Positions 8,823-16,995 of a stretch of 64,000 bases of DNA are shown piece after piece; the stretch's first letter is position 1; each line of letters starts with the position of its first letter. The notes beneath the pieces are model-generated. The model did no database searches. It had not been told where the DNA came from and saw only the letters and a list, made by a program, of their open reading frames with translations. The position numbers were made by a program, and so were the translations under genes. Location: the NCBI GenBank assembly GCA_017548045.1, contig JAFYNR010000016.1, positions 56,307 to 120,306 on the forward strand, read 5' to 3'. Source of the DNA: Clostridia bacterium (GTDB lineage Bacteria; Bacillota; Clostridia; Oscillospirales; Acutalibacteraceae).

Positions 8823-10112
8823 ATGTCGTTTATTTCAATCGTTTTAAGCGTTTTTACGGCATTTGCGGCAATGCTTACGCCGAAGTTTACCGCACCCGTT
8901 CCCGAAATATTTCAGGATGATTTCATACCCGTATTGCGCTTTGTTGCAACAAGCGATTCGCACATAAAAACTCTCGGTGACAACGGCTGCAAAAGAGTAT
9001 CCTCAATGATTAAAACCGCATACGCAATATCGGATGCGGATAAAGATTATAACAAGCTTGATGCCGTTGTTTTCTCGGGTGATTTAACAGACAGCGGCTG
9101 GTTTGACTCCTTTGCCGCATTCACCGCCGTAACGGACACTGAACTGCGTGAAGGTACCGAAAGACTTGCTGTTGTTTCAAAGGCACACGACAGCTACACC
9201 TTCGGCAAATTTTCGCTCGGTATTTTTTCGGAAATGACAGGGCAGGAAGCCGATTTTCACAAGGTAATCAACGGTTTCCATTTTATCGGAATTTCAAGGT
9301 CGTCAACGTTAAAGCATTATACGGATTCTCAGGTTGAATGGCTTGATGCACAGCTTGCAGCCGCCGTTTCGGAAAGCCCCGAAAAACCCGTTTTTGTGTT
9401 CCAGCACGAGCACGTTCTCAACACGGTTTACGGCAGCAGCGAAACTGACGGCTGGGGTCTTGACACCTTCTCGCAGGTGCTTGAAAAATATCCTCAGGCA
9501 ATTCACATTTCGGGTCACTCACATTTCCCGGCAAACGACCCGAGAGCCGTATGGCAGGATTCATTCACCGCAATAAATGACGGCGGTCTTGCATATTATG
9601 AGCTTGCCGTTGACGGAAAAAACGGACAGTTCCCCGAAGAAAAGGACAGACAGTCACAGGCGCTCATAATTGAGGTTGATGCAAAAAACAGAGTTCTTGT
9701 AAAGGTGCTTGACGTTGATGAAGGAAAAATCACAAGAGAATTTCTGATTGATAACGTCACAGAAGCAAGCAAAAAGAAATATAATCCCGAATACAGGGCA
9801 GCCGCTTCGTCAGCCCCCGTTTTCGGCAAGGATGCGGTTCTTTCCGTTGAAAAGAAAAACGGTAAATACTTTGTGACCGTTCCTCAGGCAACCGTTTCGG
9901 GTGACAACGAAATTTTCATTTACAGAATTACCGTTACAAATGCCAAAGGGAAAGAAACACACAGCGATTGGCAGTTTTCGGATTATTTCTTTGCAGATAT
10001 GCCGGACAGCGTTACCTTTGAGGGCTTCCGTGCACAAAGCGGTTCAAAAATCACGGTTGTGGCAGAGGACGTATGGGGCAACAGAAGTGAGCCTCTGACA
10101 ACAGAGATATGA
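8823..10112 (+). CDS. secreted or anchored calcineurin-like metallophosphoesterase
   Basis: Protein of 429 residues with an N-terminal signal segment (FISIVLSVFTAFAAML). The metallophosphoesterase metal sites are all visible: FVATSDSH (D-x-H), VVFSGDLTDSG (GD), VFQHEH (GxxH-like) and HISGHSHFP (GHxH). A C-terminal domain of about 100 residues looks beta-rich and fibronectin-like (VTVPQATVSGDNEIFIY). Such extracytoplasmic phosphoesterases hydrolyse phosphodiesters or phosphomonoesters. Its location inside a glycan operon suggests removal of phosphate groups from a substituted polysaccharide or teichoic acid, which is inference. RBS AAAGGAG. Confidence 0.85.
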   Translation: MSFISIVLSVFTAFAAMLTPKFTAPVPEIFQDDFIPVLRFVATSDSHIKTLGDNGCKRVSSMIKTAYAISDADKDYNKLDAVVFSGDLTDSGWFDSFAAFTAVTDTELREGTERLAVVSKAHDSYTFGKFSLGIFSEMTGQEADFHKVINGFHFIGISRSSTLKHYTDSQVEWLDAQLAAAVSESPEKPVFVFQHEHVLNTVYGSSETDGWGLDTFSQVLEKYPQAIHISGHSHFPANDPRAVWQDSFTAINDGGLAYYELAVDGKNGQFPEEKDRQSQALIIEVDAKNRVLVKVLDVDEGKITREFLIDNVTEASKKKYNPEYRAAASSAPVFGKDAVLSVEKKNGKYFVTVPQATVSGDNEIFIYRITVTNAKGKETHSDWQFSDYFFADMPDSVTFEGFRAQSGSKITVVAEDVWGNRSEPLTTEI

Positions 10113-10137
10113 AGATTCACTGTTTAAGGAGATATTT

Positions 10138-11085
10138 ATGAAAAACGTTTTATCATTCCTTGCAACAAGACAGATTGTTGCTTTTTACGGGATTTTCGAT
10201 ATTCCCTCGATGATGTTCAAGGCATTGTGCGACTTTGATTTCAAGCGTATCGGTGCACTTTTCGTTGCACTTTTTCAGCTTTTCGGCGCATTCATTCTGG
10301 ACACTCCCATAACTCCCTACAAGGATAAAATCGATATGGAAAAATTCAGCCTTGTGTGGGAGGATAATTTCGACAACGGCTTTGACACAACTCACTGGCA
10401 GGGTCATTACGTATACGGTGCCAACGACACTCAGCTTCGCGACACCGCATGGTGGAACAGAGATCAGGTAAGCTTTACCGATGACGGCTGCCTTAAAATC
10501 ACCGTTGAATATAAAGAGGAAGGACCCAAAGGCGCAGGCTACTACTCATATGGAATGGAAACAAACCCCAACAAGCAGTATGACGAAGGCTACGTAGGTT
10601 ATGAACAGCTTTACGGCTACTTTGAAATCCGCTGTATCCTGCCCAAGGGTGCAGGCATAAATCCTGCGTTCTGGCTTCTTTCTGACGGAATGTTCGGTGA
10701 TACAACAGACGGCGGCGTTACAGGCGCAGAGGTTGACGTGCTTGAAACGAAAACGGATTACGACCCCGACAGCATCGAATTCGGTACGGTTATTCATACA
10801 ATTCACGTTGACTCCTATGATGAGGCGCACAAGTGGGAAAACCAAGGTCTTTATTACGCTGACGACCCCTACAACAAATTCAACACCTACGGCGTTGAGT
10901 GGAACGAAAACGAATATATTTTCTACATAAACGGCGTTGAAACCGCAAGAACCTCCTTCGGCGGAGTTTGTCAGGTGCCTCTTTACCTTATTATTTCGGT
11001 GGGCGTTGACGAAAAAATTCAAGGCAACGAATATCTGCCCGCAAGTATGATTGTTGATTACGTCAGATGTTATCAGTATAAATAA
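10138..11085 (+). CDS. GH16 beta-glucanase (laminarinase/lichenase-like), membrane-anchored
   Basis: GH16 enzyme of 315 residues. The retaining catalytic motif is E198-V-D200-V-L-E203 in GAEVDVLET, giving nucleophile and acid/base. Other GH16 blocks are FSLVWEDNFD (near 70), YGYFEIRCILPKGAG and NPAFWLL (160-180), and YGVEWNENEYIFYINGVE. The N-terminal 60 residues hold a hydrophobic stretch (RIGALFVALFQLFGAFIL) without a clear cleavage site, suggesting an uncleaved membrane anchor with the catalytic domain outside. Typical substrates are beta-1,3 or mixed beta-1,3/1,4 glucans. RBS AAGGAGAT. It sits between the phosphoesterase and heparinase-like genes. Confidence 0.9.
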   Translation: MKNVLSFLATRQIVAFYGIFDIPSMMFKALCDFDFKRIGALFVALFQLFGAFILDTPITPYKDKIDMEKFSLVWEDNFDNGFDTTHWQGHYVYGANDTQLRDTAWWNRDQVSFTDDGCLKITVEYKEEGPKGAGYYSYGMETNPNKQYDEGYVGYEQLYGYFEIRCILPKGAGINPAFWLLSDGMFGDTTDGGVTGAEVDVLETKTDYDPDSIEFGTVIHTIHVDSYDEAHKWENQGLYYADDPYNKFNTYGVEWNENEYIFYINGVETARTSFGGVCQVPLYLIISVGVDEKIQGNEYLPASMIVDYVRCYQYK

Positions 11086-11096
11086 GGTGTGATTCA

Positions 11097-13076
11097 ATGA
11101 AAAAAGGAGCAAAGGCTTTTCTCGGAATAATTATTTCCGTTACATTGATAATTGCGTTGGGTGTTACGAATATCGTTCCCTACTTTGCGGTAATTCCCGA
11201 TATGGTGAAGGTGGGAATCGACTATATTTCACTCGACAAAGACAAGAACTCCGTTTCACGGCAGAAGCTTTATGAAATTCTTACCGAAAACGAAAAAACG
11301 GAGCACCCCTTTATCCTTGCGGATAAATCCCGTTTTGACACCGTACGCAGCGAAGCGGAAAATTCATCCTTTACGGAATATACAAAGGTGCTCTGTTCAT
11401 CCGTTATTGCAAATGCGGATGCTCTGCTTGATACGAATATCTATCCCCCTCTCCCCTACGTGCTTGACGAGGAGGACAGTATTCTGCCCATTTCAAGAGA
11501 AGTCATTAACCGAATGGTTATCCTTGGCTATGCGTGGCAGGTTACGGGCAATGAAAAATACGCCGAAAGAGCAGCTGCGGAGCTTGAAAACGCGTGCAGC
11601 TATGACGATTGGTGCACCTCTCATTTCCTCGCAACGGCAGAAATGGCGCTTGCTGTTTCAATAGGCTACGACTGGTTTTACGATTATCTTGACGATGAAA
11701 CAAAGGCTATGCTTTCGTCCGTCACCTGGAAATATGCCATTGAGCCTGCACTGAACGATAACCACTGGTTCACCTGGTCAAAGAATAACTGGAACAGCAT
11801 CTGTTACAGCGGCATAGGAATCGCCTGCATGACCTTTGCGGATGAAAACCCCGAAAAAGCGGCTGAATTCCTTGCCATGTGCTATGAGAATATGCCCATC
11901 GCCTTTGAAAATTTCACGCCCGACGGCGTATATGCCGAGGGGCCCGGTTACTGCCAATCGGGTATGAATTCCATCGTTTATTTCATTGCCTCTTCAAGAA
12001 ACCTTTTCGGCACGGATTTCGGAATGTCGGAGATTGACGGTTTCAGAGAGCTTGGGTATTTCCCCGTATACGTAACCACACCCACGGGTATGTTCAACTT
12101 CGGTGACAACAAGGCGGAGCAATGCTATACTCCCGTTCTTCATTGGTATGCCGATGAATATGACTCGCCACTGCTGAGCGCATATCAGTGCACCGATTTC
12201 CCCGAGGAATTTACCCTCAACACATCCGACGGCACTGAAAGAAACGGTTCAGGCAGGGAGGATGCACTTTCATCACTGTGGTATAACAGGGAATATTCGC
12301 AGATTTCCGCAAGCTTTGAAAACGAGCCTCTTTTCTCTTATCTTGAATCGGATGTGGGTCAGCCCCTTGTGCTTATGAGAAGCGCATATCTTGATAAGAA
12401 TGCTACTTTTGCAGGCATAAAGGGCGGATACAACTTCACAAATCACGGTGACCTTGATATCGGCACCTTTGTGTTTGACGCTATGGGTGAGCGTTGGGCT
12501 GAGGAGCTTGGTCCGGGGAGCTACGATGCACCCGGCTATTTTCTCAACACCCCTGCAGGCGGCAGATGGAAAAACTACTGCAAGCGTGCGGAGGGGCAGA
12601 ACACCCTTGTCATAAACCCGAACGCAACCCTTGACGACCAGTACGTTCTGGCAGAGTGCGATTTCACGTCTTACGAAGAAAAAGACGGCGGCGGCACCGC
12701 ACTGCTCGATATGACCGATGCCTACCGTATGAACGGTGCAACAAGGGTTACAAGAGAATTTGAGCTTTACAACGGTTCAAGCCTCAAAATCACCGACAGC
12801 GTGAAATGCATTGTGAAAAGCGAAATTTATTGGTTTATGCACACAAAGGCGGATATTGAAATAACCGATAACGGTAAGGCCGCAATTCTCACAATAAACG
12901 GCAAGCAGATGAAAGCAACGCTTTCGGGTGACGGCGAATTTTCCGTTATGAAGGCCGAAGCACTCAAGGGCAGATACGAATACGATGCGGATTATTCGGA
13001 TATAAACAAGCTGACCGTGCACCTTAAAAACGTAAAAACGGCAGATATCTGCATAACCCTTGAACCCGTAATATAA
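11097..13076 (+). CDS. heparinase II/III-like polysaccharide lyase family protein
   Basis: Protein of 659 residues with an N-terminal transmembrane segment (AFLGIIISVTLIIALGV). Residues about 60-330 form the alpha-toroid expected for alginate or heparin lyases (DWFYDYLDDET, HWFTWSKNNWNS, GPGYCQSGMNS, FNFGDNKAE). The C-terminal beta-sandwich carries the heparinase II/III signature GGYNFTNHGDLDIGTFVFDA with a conserved His, followed by GERWAEELGPGSY. Enzymes of this type cleave uronic-acid-containing polysaccharides by elimination or act as related hydrolases; the substrate is not predictable here. It is the last gene of the run and ends at a strong terminator. Confidence 0.82.
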   Translation: MKKGAKAFLGIIISVTLIIALGVTNIVPYFAVIPDMVKVGIDYISLDKDKNSVSRQKLYEILTENEKTEHPFILADKSRFDTVRSEAENSSFTEYTKVLCSSVIANADALLDTNIYPPLPYVLDEEDSILPISREVINRMVILGYAWQVTGNEKYAERAAAELENACSYDDWCTSHFLATAEMALAVSIGYDWFYDYLDDETKAMLSSVTWKYAIEPALNDNHWFTWSKNNWNSICYSGIGIACMTFADENPEKAAEFLAMCYENMPIAFENFTPDGVYAEGPGYCQSGMNSIVYFIASSRNLFGTDFGMSEIDGFRELGYFPVYVTTPTGMFNFGDNKAEQCYTPVLHWYADEYDSPLLSAYQCTDFPEEFTLNTSDGTERNGSGREDALSSLWYNREYSQISASFENEPLFSYLESDVGQPLVLMRSAYLDKNATFAGIKGGYNFTNHGDLDIGTFVFDAMGERWAEELGPGSYDAPGYFLNTPAGGRWKNYCKRAEGQNTLVINPNATLDDQYVLAECDFTSYEEKDGGGTALLDMTDAYRMNGATRVTREFELYNGSSLKITDSVKCIVKSEIYWFMHTKADIEITDNGKAAILTINGKQMKATLSGDGEFSVMKAEALKGRYEYDADYSDINKLTVHLKNVKTADICITLEPVI

Positions 13077-13083
13077 AAAAATT

Positions 13084-13118
13084 TACCGTACACTGCGAAA
13101 ACAGTGTACGGTATTTTT
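13084..13118. terminator. intrinsic terminator between convergent operons
   Basis: A 12-bp perfect stem, TACCGTACACTG with CAGTGTACGGTA and a 6-nt loop, is followed by TTTTTA on the plus strand and preceded by an A-run that gives U's on the minus strand. It serves both the heparinase-like gene and the minus-strand esterase operon. Confidence 0.88.
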
Positions 13119-14166
13119 ATTTGCTTAAGAATTCAAACGATTTTCTTCCGCTGACGGAGTGCTTGCCGTCAAAAATATCTATGCATAGTTTATCCTCGGC
13201 ACCTGCCAGAGAATAAACTCTTTTTATTTTTTCGTGGGCTTCTTCGCTTGCGGCAACGGGGAAAAGTTTATCCCTCCTGCCCGATTCTATGAGAAGCTCT
13301 CTCGGTGCAAGGGCACAGGCAAAATCATAAATTTCACCCGTTTCAAGAATACGTGGAATATAGTTATCCGGGCAGTGCCACATTGAAAGTATACTGCTGC
13401 GGAAGGTATTCACATAGCCGCTGATAACGGTTCTGCTGAATTTTTCTTCAATAACCGAAGCATAAAGCGCCGTAAGTCCTCCGCCCGAAATTCCCATACA
13501 GCCTATTTTGTTTTTATCAACACACTCCATATCCGAAAGTATCCGTGCACACACAAGCGCCTGATACACCCGCATTGAAGCAACCGTAAGACCGTAGGGC
13601 AGAAGATGATGGGAAAGCTCATCGCAGGAGCTGATGTAAAAAGGCTTTGTCAAATCCTTCCGAAGCCTTGCCTCACCGAAGCCGAAAAGCTCGGGTGCAA
13701 CAACAACGCATCCCCTTTTTGCAAGCTCAGCGCCGAAATTCTTCTGGTAATTATCAAGATAATTGAAACGCTTTTTCTTGCCGTTCTTTTTTATTTTCAG
13801 AATCTGCCTTACTCCGTAGCCGTGACCGCAAAGTGCAACTACGCCGGGTGCAGATTTTACGTTTTTCGGAGTAAGAACGTAGAAAAGCATATCAAGACCC
13901 TTGCAGATTTCCGCCGAATATCTCTGCAAGGTATAGTCGGGGTATTCAAGCACCTTGCCCTCGGGAACAATTTTAATTCTTTCGGGCTTGGAAGGAATAT
14001 TATCAATATTCAGAAGTTCTTTTGTTTTTGCTTTAATTTCTCTGCCGATTTCCGATATGTCATCCCCGCTTTTTGCGTTTTCATAAGGCTTTCGGGGGAT
14101 ATTCATATAAAGCTCATCCATAAATTTATCGGGAGAAAATCTGCTTTTTTTCATAAACACACCCAT
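13117..14166 (-). CDS. alpha/beta hydrolase, acetyl-xylan-esterase/dienelactone-hydrolase-like
   Basis: About 349 residues with an alpha/beta-hydrolase core: VVALCGHGYG (oxyanion region), a catalytic elbow GISGGG, and the late block LLIESGRRDKLFPV with Asp, then FDGKHSV with His. The architecture resembles the 'abhydrolase'/acetyl esterase (CE7-like) and dienelactone hydrolase group. There is no signal peptide, so it is intracellular. The start ATG overlaps the GH3 stop by one base (TGATG), which indicates coupling; an ATG at 14154 is an alternative. As the last gene of the OYE-SDR-FAD-TIM-GH3 operon, it may cleave an ester from the same glycoside substrate (inference). Confidence 0.72.
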   Translation of the reverse strand: MGVFMKKSRFSPDKFMDELYMNIPRKPYENAKSGDDISEIGREIKAKTKELLNIDNIPSKPERIKIVPEGKVLEYPDYTLQRYSAEICKGLDMLFYVLTPKNVKSAPGVVALCGHGYGVRQILKIKKNGKKKRFNYLDNYQKNFGAELAKRGCVVVAPELFGFGEARLRKDLTKPFYISSCDELSHHLLPYGLTVASMRVYQALVCARILSDMECVDKNKIGCMGISGGGLTALYASVIEEKFSRTVISGYVNTFRSSILSMWHCPDNYIPRILETGEIYDFACALAPRELLIESGRRDKLFPVAASEEAHEKIKRVYSLAGAEDKLCIDIFDGKHSVSGRKSFEFLSK

Positions 14167-16235
14167 CAAAAAATAATTTCGCCTGCGGTAACGGTATTTC
14201 TGCTGTCCGTACCCACCGAAACGGTGTATTTTGCGTCTGTTTTCCACTCTCCCTCTGCGGGGTCATAGAATTTGATGTCATCAACAGGCACATTTACCGA
14301 AATCTCAGCTGTTTCACCTGCTCCGACGGTAACTCTCATAAATCCCTTAAGAAGCTTTACGGGGCGATCCTCAAGAGTGTTTTTGCTTGAAACGTAAACC
14401 TGAACAACCTCATCGCCGCAAGCATCGCCCGTATTTCTGACAGTTGCTCTGACGGTAATATTATCGCCGTCTTTTTCTGCGGTGCAGTCCGATATTTCAA
14501 AATCCGTGTATGACAGACCGAAGCCGAAGGGATACTGAGGCTGAATGTTCTTTTTGTCAAAAAGGGTGTAGCCGTGATAATAGCCGTATTCGATTTCGGT
14601 TTTATTATCGGAAATATGCAGAAAATCCGGGTAATCCGTATCGTTATATGCGATTGTGAAGGGAAGCTTGCCGCCGGGGTTTACATCGCCGCTGAGAATA
14701 TCCGCAAGGGCGTTGCCTCCCTCAAGACCGCTGTAAAACGAAAACAGAATTGCATCTGCACAGTCGGTCCACTCCCTGATAACGTAGGCACTGCCGCCCA
14801 TAACGTTGACAACAAGCTTTTTCCCCGTTGCCGACAAGGCTTTGATAAGCGCCGCATCCTCGGCAGGTATGCGTAAATCAGCTCTGTCACCGCCCGAACC
14901 CTTGGGCTTCTTTTTCACGTTGCCCAGATTAACAAGGAACTCGCCCTCCTGAAGCCAGTCACTGCCGACACAAACAACGATATAATCGGAATTCTTCACG
15001 GCTTCAACGGCTTTCACGGTGTCACAGCCGTTGTATACGGTTACGTTTTCACTGCCGAAGCGACTTCTGATACCCTGATATGCGGTTACCGCATAAGGGC
15101 TGAAAACGTTACTGCTTCCGTGGTCGCCTACGTTAACCTTATCGGCGTATCTGCCCACAACCGCAATTTTTTTGTTTTCGGATATGGGAAGAATTTTATT
15201 GCTGTTTTTAAGCAGAACGGTACCCTTTGCCGCAACCCTTCTTGCAAGCTCCGTATGCTCTTTTGAAAGGATAACAGACTTGGGTTGTTCTTTATAAGCA
15301 GGCAGGGTTTTTATGAGTGCTTTCAGAATTCTGCCTGCACTCAGATCAATATCTGCCTCGGTAAGCTCACCTTTTTTCAGCTTATGATTAAGCACGGCAT
15401 AACGGAAGAAATAAGGCATTTCCATATCCATACCCGCTTTTACGCTTCTGACCGCATCATAAATACCGTAAAAGAAGTCGGAAAGCGTAAAGCCCTCAAA
15501 GCCCCATTTATCTCTCAGTATGTCGGTAAGGAGTTCTTTGTTTTCACAGCTGTACGTACCGTTGACTTTATTATAGGCGCCCATTATTGACATTGCGCCT
15601 GCGTCGATGCACTTTTTGAAATGGGGAAGATACACCTCGTGAAGCGTTCTTTCATCTGCCCTTGCATCAACCTTGAAGCGTAAATCCTCAATGCTGTTGA
15701 GTGCATAGTGCTTGGGGCAGGCAATTATGCCGTTTTCCTGCATAGCCCTCGTAAGCGCCGCACCCATTTTACCCAGAAGGAAGGGGTCTTCGCCGTAGGT
15801 TTCCTGCGCTCTGCCCCACATAGGGTTGCGCAGAAGATTTATGCACACACCTGCGTAAAGGTTTGCACCCAGGGCGCTTGCCTCTTTTGCAAAAACCTTG
15901 CCGATTTCGTATTCAAGCTCATCGTCAAAGGTTGCACCTCTGAGCATTGAAACGGGGAAGCAGGTGCACTTGCCCATAACGATACCGCGGGGTCCGTCAG
16001 TGAAAAGCACAGGCGGAATTCCCAGCCTTTTGCAGCCGCCTGCAGGGTAGGCTTCGCCGTTATAATATCTGCCCTTTGTGAGAGTATTTTTAATTGTAAC
16101 GCCCATAGCGTGACCCTGCATAAGGCGCACCTTTTCTTTGAGAGTCATTTCACCGAGAAGCTGATTTGTAACCCTTTCAAGCACTTCCGCCACGGGGTTT
16201 TCTTTGTAAATCTGTAACGCTTTCTCAAAATTCAC
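14166..16235 (-). CDS. GH3 beta-glucosidase-type glycoside hydrolase, cytoplasmic
   Basis: GH3 enzyme of 689 residues. The N-terminal TIM barrel has FTDGPRG, ETYGEDPFL, the KHY block (Lys175-His176) and the nucleophile block GFTLSDFFYG (Asp253; the usual SDW is SDF here). The (alpha/beta)6 sandwich follows (VLLKNSNKILPI, VVGRYAD). A fibronectin III-like C-terminal domain is present (GDEVVQVYVSSK). There is no signal peptide, consistent with hydrolysis of imported beta-glycosides. The start is a GTG six bases after GGAGGG. It sits 16 bp behind the TIM-barrel gene and overlaps the esterase start by one base. Confidence 0.93.
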   Translation of the reverse strand: MNFEKALQIYKENPVAEVLERVTNQLLGEMTLKEKVRLMQGHAMGVTIKNTLTKGRYYNGEAYPAGGCKRLGIPPVLFTDGPRGIVMGKCTCFPVSMLRGATFDDELEYEIGKVFAKEASALGANLYAGVCINLLRNPMWGRAQETYGEDPFLLGKMGAALTRAMQENGIIACPKHYALNSIEDLRFKVDARADERTLHEVYLPHFKKCIDAGAMSIMGAYNKVNGTYSCENKELLTDILRDKWGFEGFTLSDFFYGIYDAVRSVKAGMDMEMPYFFRYAVLNHKLKKGELTEADIDLSAGRILKALIKTLPAYKEQPKSVILSKEHTELARRVAAKGTVLLKNSNKILPISENKKIAVVGRYADKVNVGDHGSSNVFSPYAVTAYQGIRSRFGSENVTVYNGCDTVKAVEAVKNSDYIVVCVGSDWLQEGEFLVNLGNVKKKPKGSGGDRADLRIPAEDAALIKALSATGKKLVVNVMGGSAYVIREWTDCADAILFSFYSGLEGGNALADILSGDVNPGGKLPFTIAYNDTDYPDFLHISDNKTEIEYGYYHGYTLFDKKNIQPQYPFGFGLSYTDFEISDCTAEKDGDNITVRATVRNTGDACGDEVVQVYVSSKNTLEDRPVKLLKGFMRVTVGAGETAEISVNVPVDDIKFYDPAEGEWKTDAKYTVSVGTDSRNTVTAGEIIF

Positions 16236-16251
16236 TTTAATCCCTCCAACC

Positions 16252-16995
16252 TCAATAGCCTTTAAGCTTTTCCGTATCCTTCAGGAAATTTCTTTCTTTT
16301 GAGCCTTTTGTGAACTCAACAAGCACAATACCGTCAAAATCCTTTTCGATAAGTTTTTTCAGAAGTCTGTCAAGATAAGCCTTATCCTTCTTTTTGAACC
16401 TCTGTTCCCTCGCAAGGTCACGGTAGCTGACGTGAACGTTTTCGATATAACCGAAGGTTCTTTCAATTCTGTCAACATCGTAATCATATTTCAGATACCT
16501 TGACTGAAAATAGGTTCTGAAATTATCCGCATCAAGATCATCTTTGATTTTCAGAAAGGCGTCCGTATTGTTATTGTAAGTATTGTCGTGACATTCGGGG
16601 CACACAAGAAGATTATATTCCTTTGCAACCGAGCAGATGCCTTTCAGATCCGCAAGAATACGGTCATATTCAGCCTGCGTTGTTTCTTCGCTGTTTTTAT
16701 TTCCAAGCCACACTCTTACAGACACAGCGTTCATAGCCTTTGCAATGCGGCAAATTTTCTCCCATTCGGCCTTATCTGCACATCCCACTCTGTAATAACT
16801 GCCGTAGGAGCAGATTTTTATATCTTCATTATCGCAGACGGATTTGACTATACGTGCCTCTTCCTCGTTCGTTACGTGAACGTCACCGCCCCATTCGATG
16901 TAGCGGACTCCTGCTTTTTTTGCAATTTCAACTACCTTTGCGGCGCTCAGCTTTCTGAACGTAACACTGCAGACACCGAGTTTAAGTCTGTTCAT
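16252..16995 (-). CDS. sugar phosphate isomerase/epimerase-like TIM barrel (PF01261)
   Basis: About 247 residues in the xylose-isomerase-like TIM-barrel family. Beta-strand blocks are LGVCSVTF, YIEWGGDVHV, VSVRVWLG, LLVCPECHDNTY (metal-binding Glu/His region), VHVSYRD and IVLVEFTKG. The family includes isomerases, epimerases, inosose dehydratases and the C-glycoside deglycosidase subunits; this member cannot be placed more closely by eye. The ATG at 16995 has AGGTG upstream and overlaps the flavoprotein gene by 14 bases; a longer open frame upstream is not the real start. It lies between the flavoprotein and GH3 genes. Confidence 0.78.
   Translation of the reverse strand: MNRLKLGVCSVTFRKLSAAKVVEIAKKAGVRYIEWGGDVHVTNEEEARIVKSVCDNEDIKICSYGSYYRVGCADKAEWEKICRIAKAMNAVSVRVWLGNKNSEETTQAEYDRILADLKGICSVAKEYNLLVCPECHDNTYNNNTDAFLKIKDDLDADNFRTYFQSRYLKYDYDVDRIERTFGYIENVHVSYRDLAREQRFKKKDKAYLDRLLKKLIEKDFDGIVLVEFTKGSKERNFLKDTEKLKGY

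Noticed and set aside
13606-14268. 220-codon plus-strand open frame opposite the esterase
   Set aside because: Antisense to the alpha/beta hydrolase and the GH3 end; no supporting signals.
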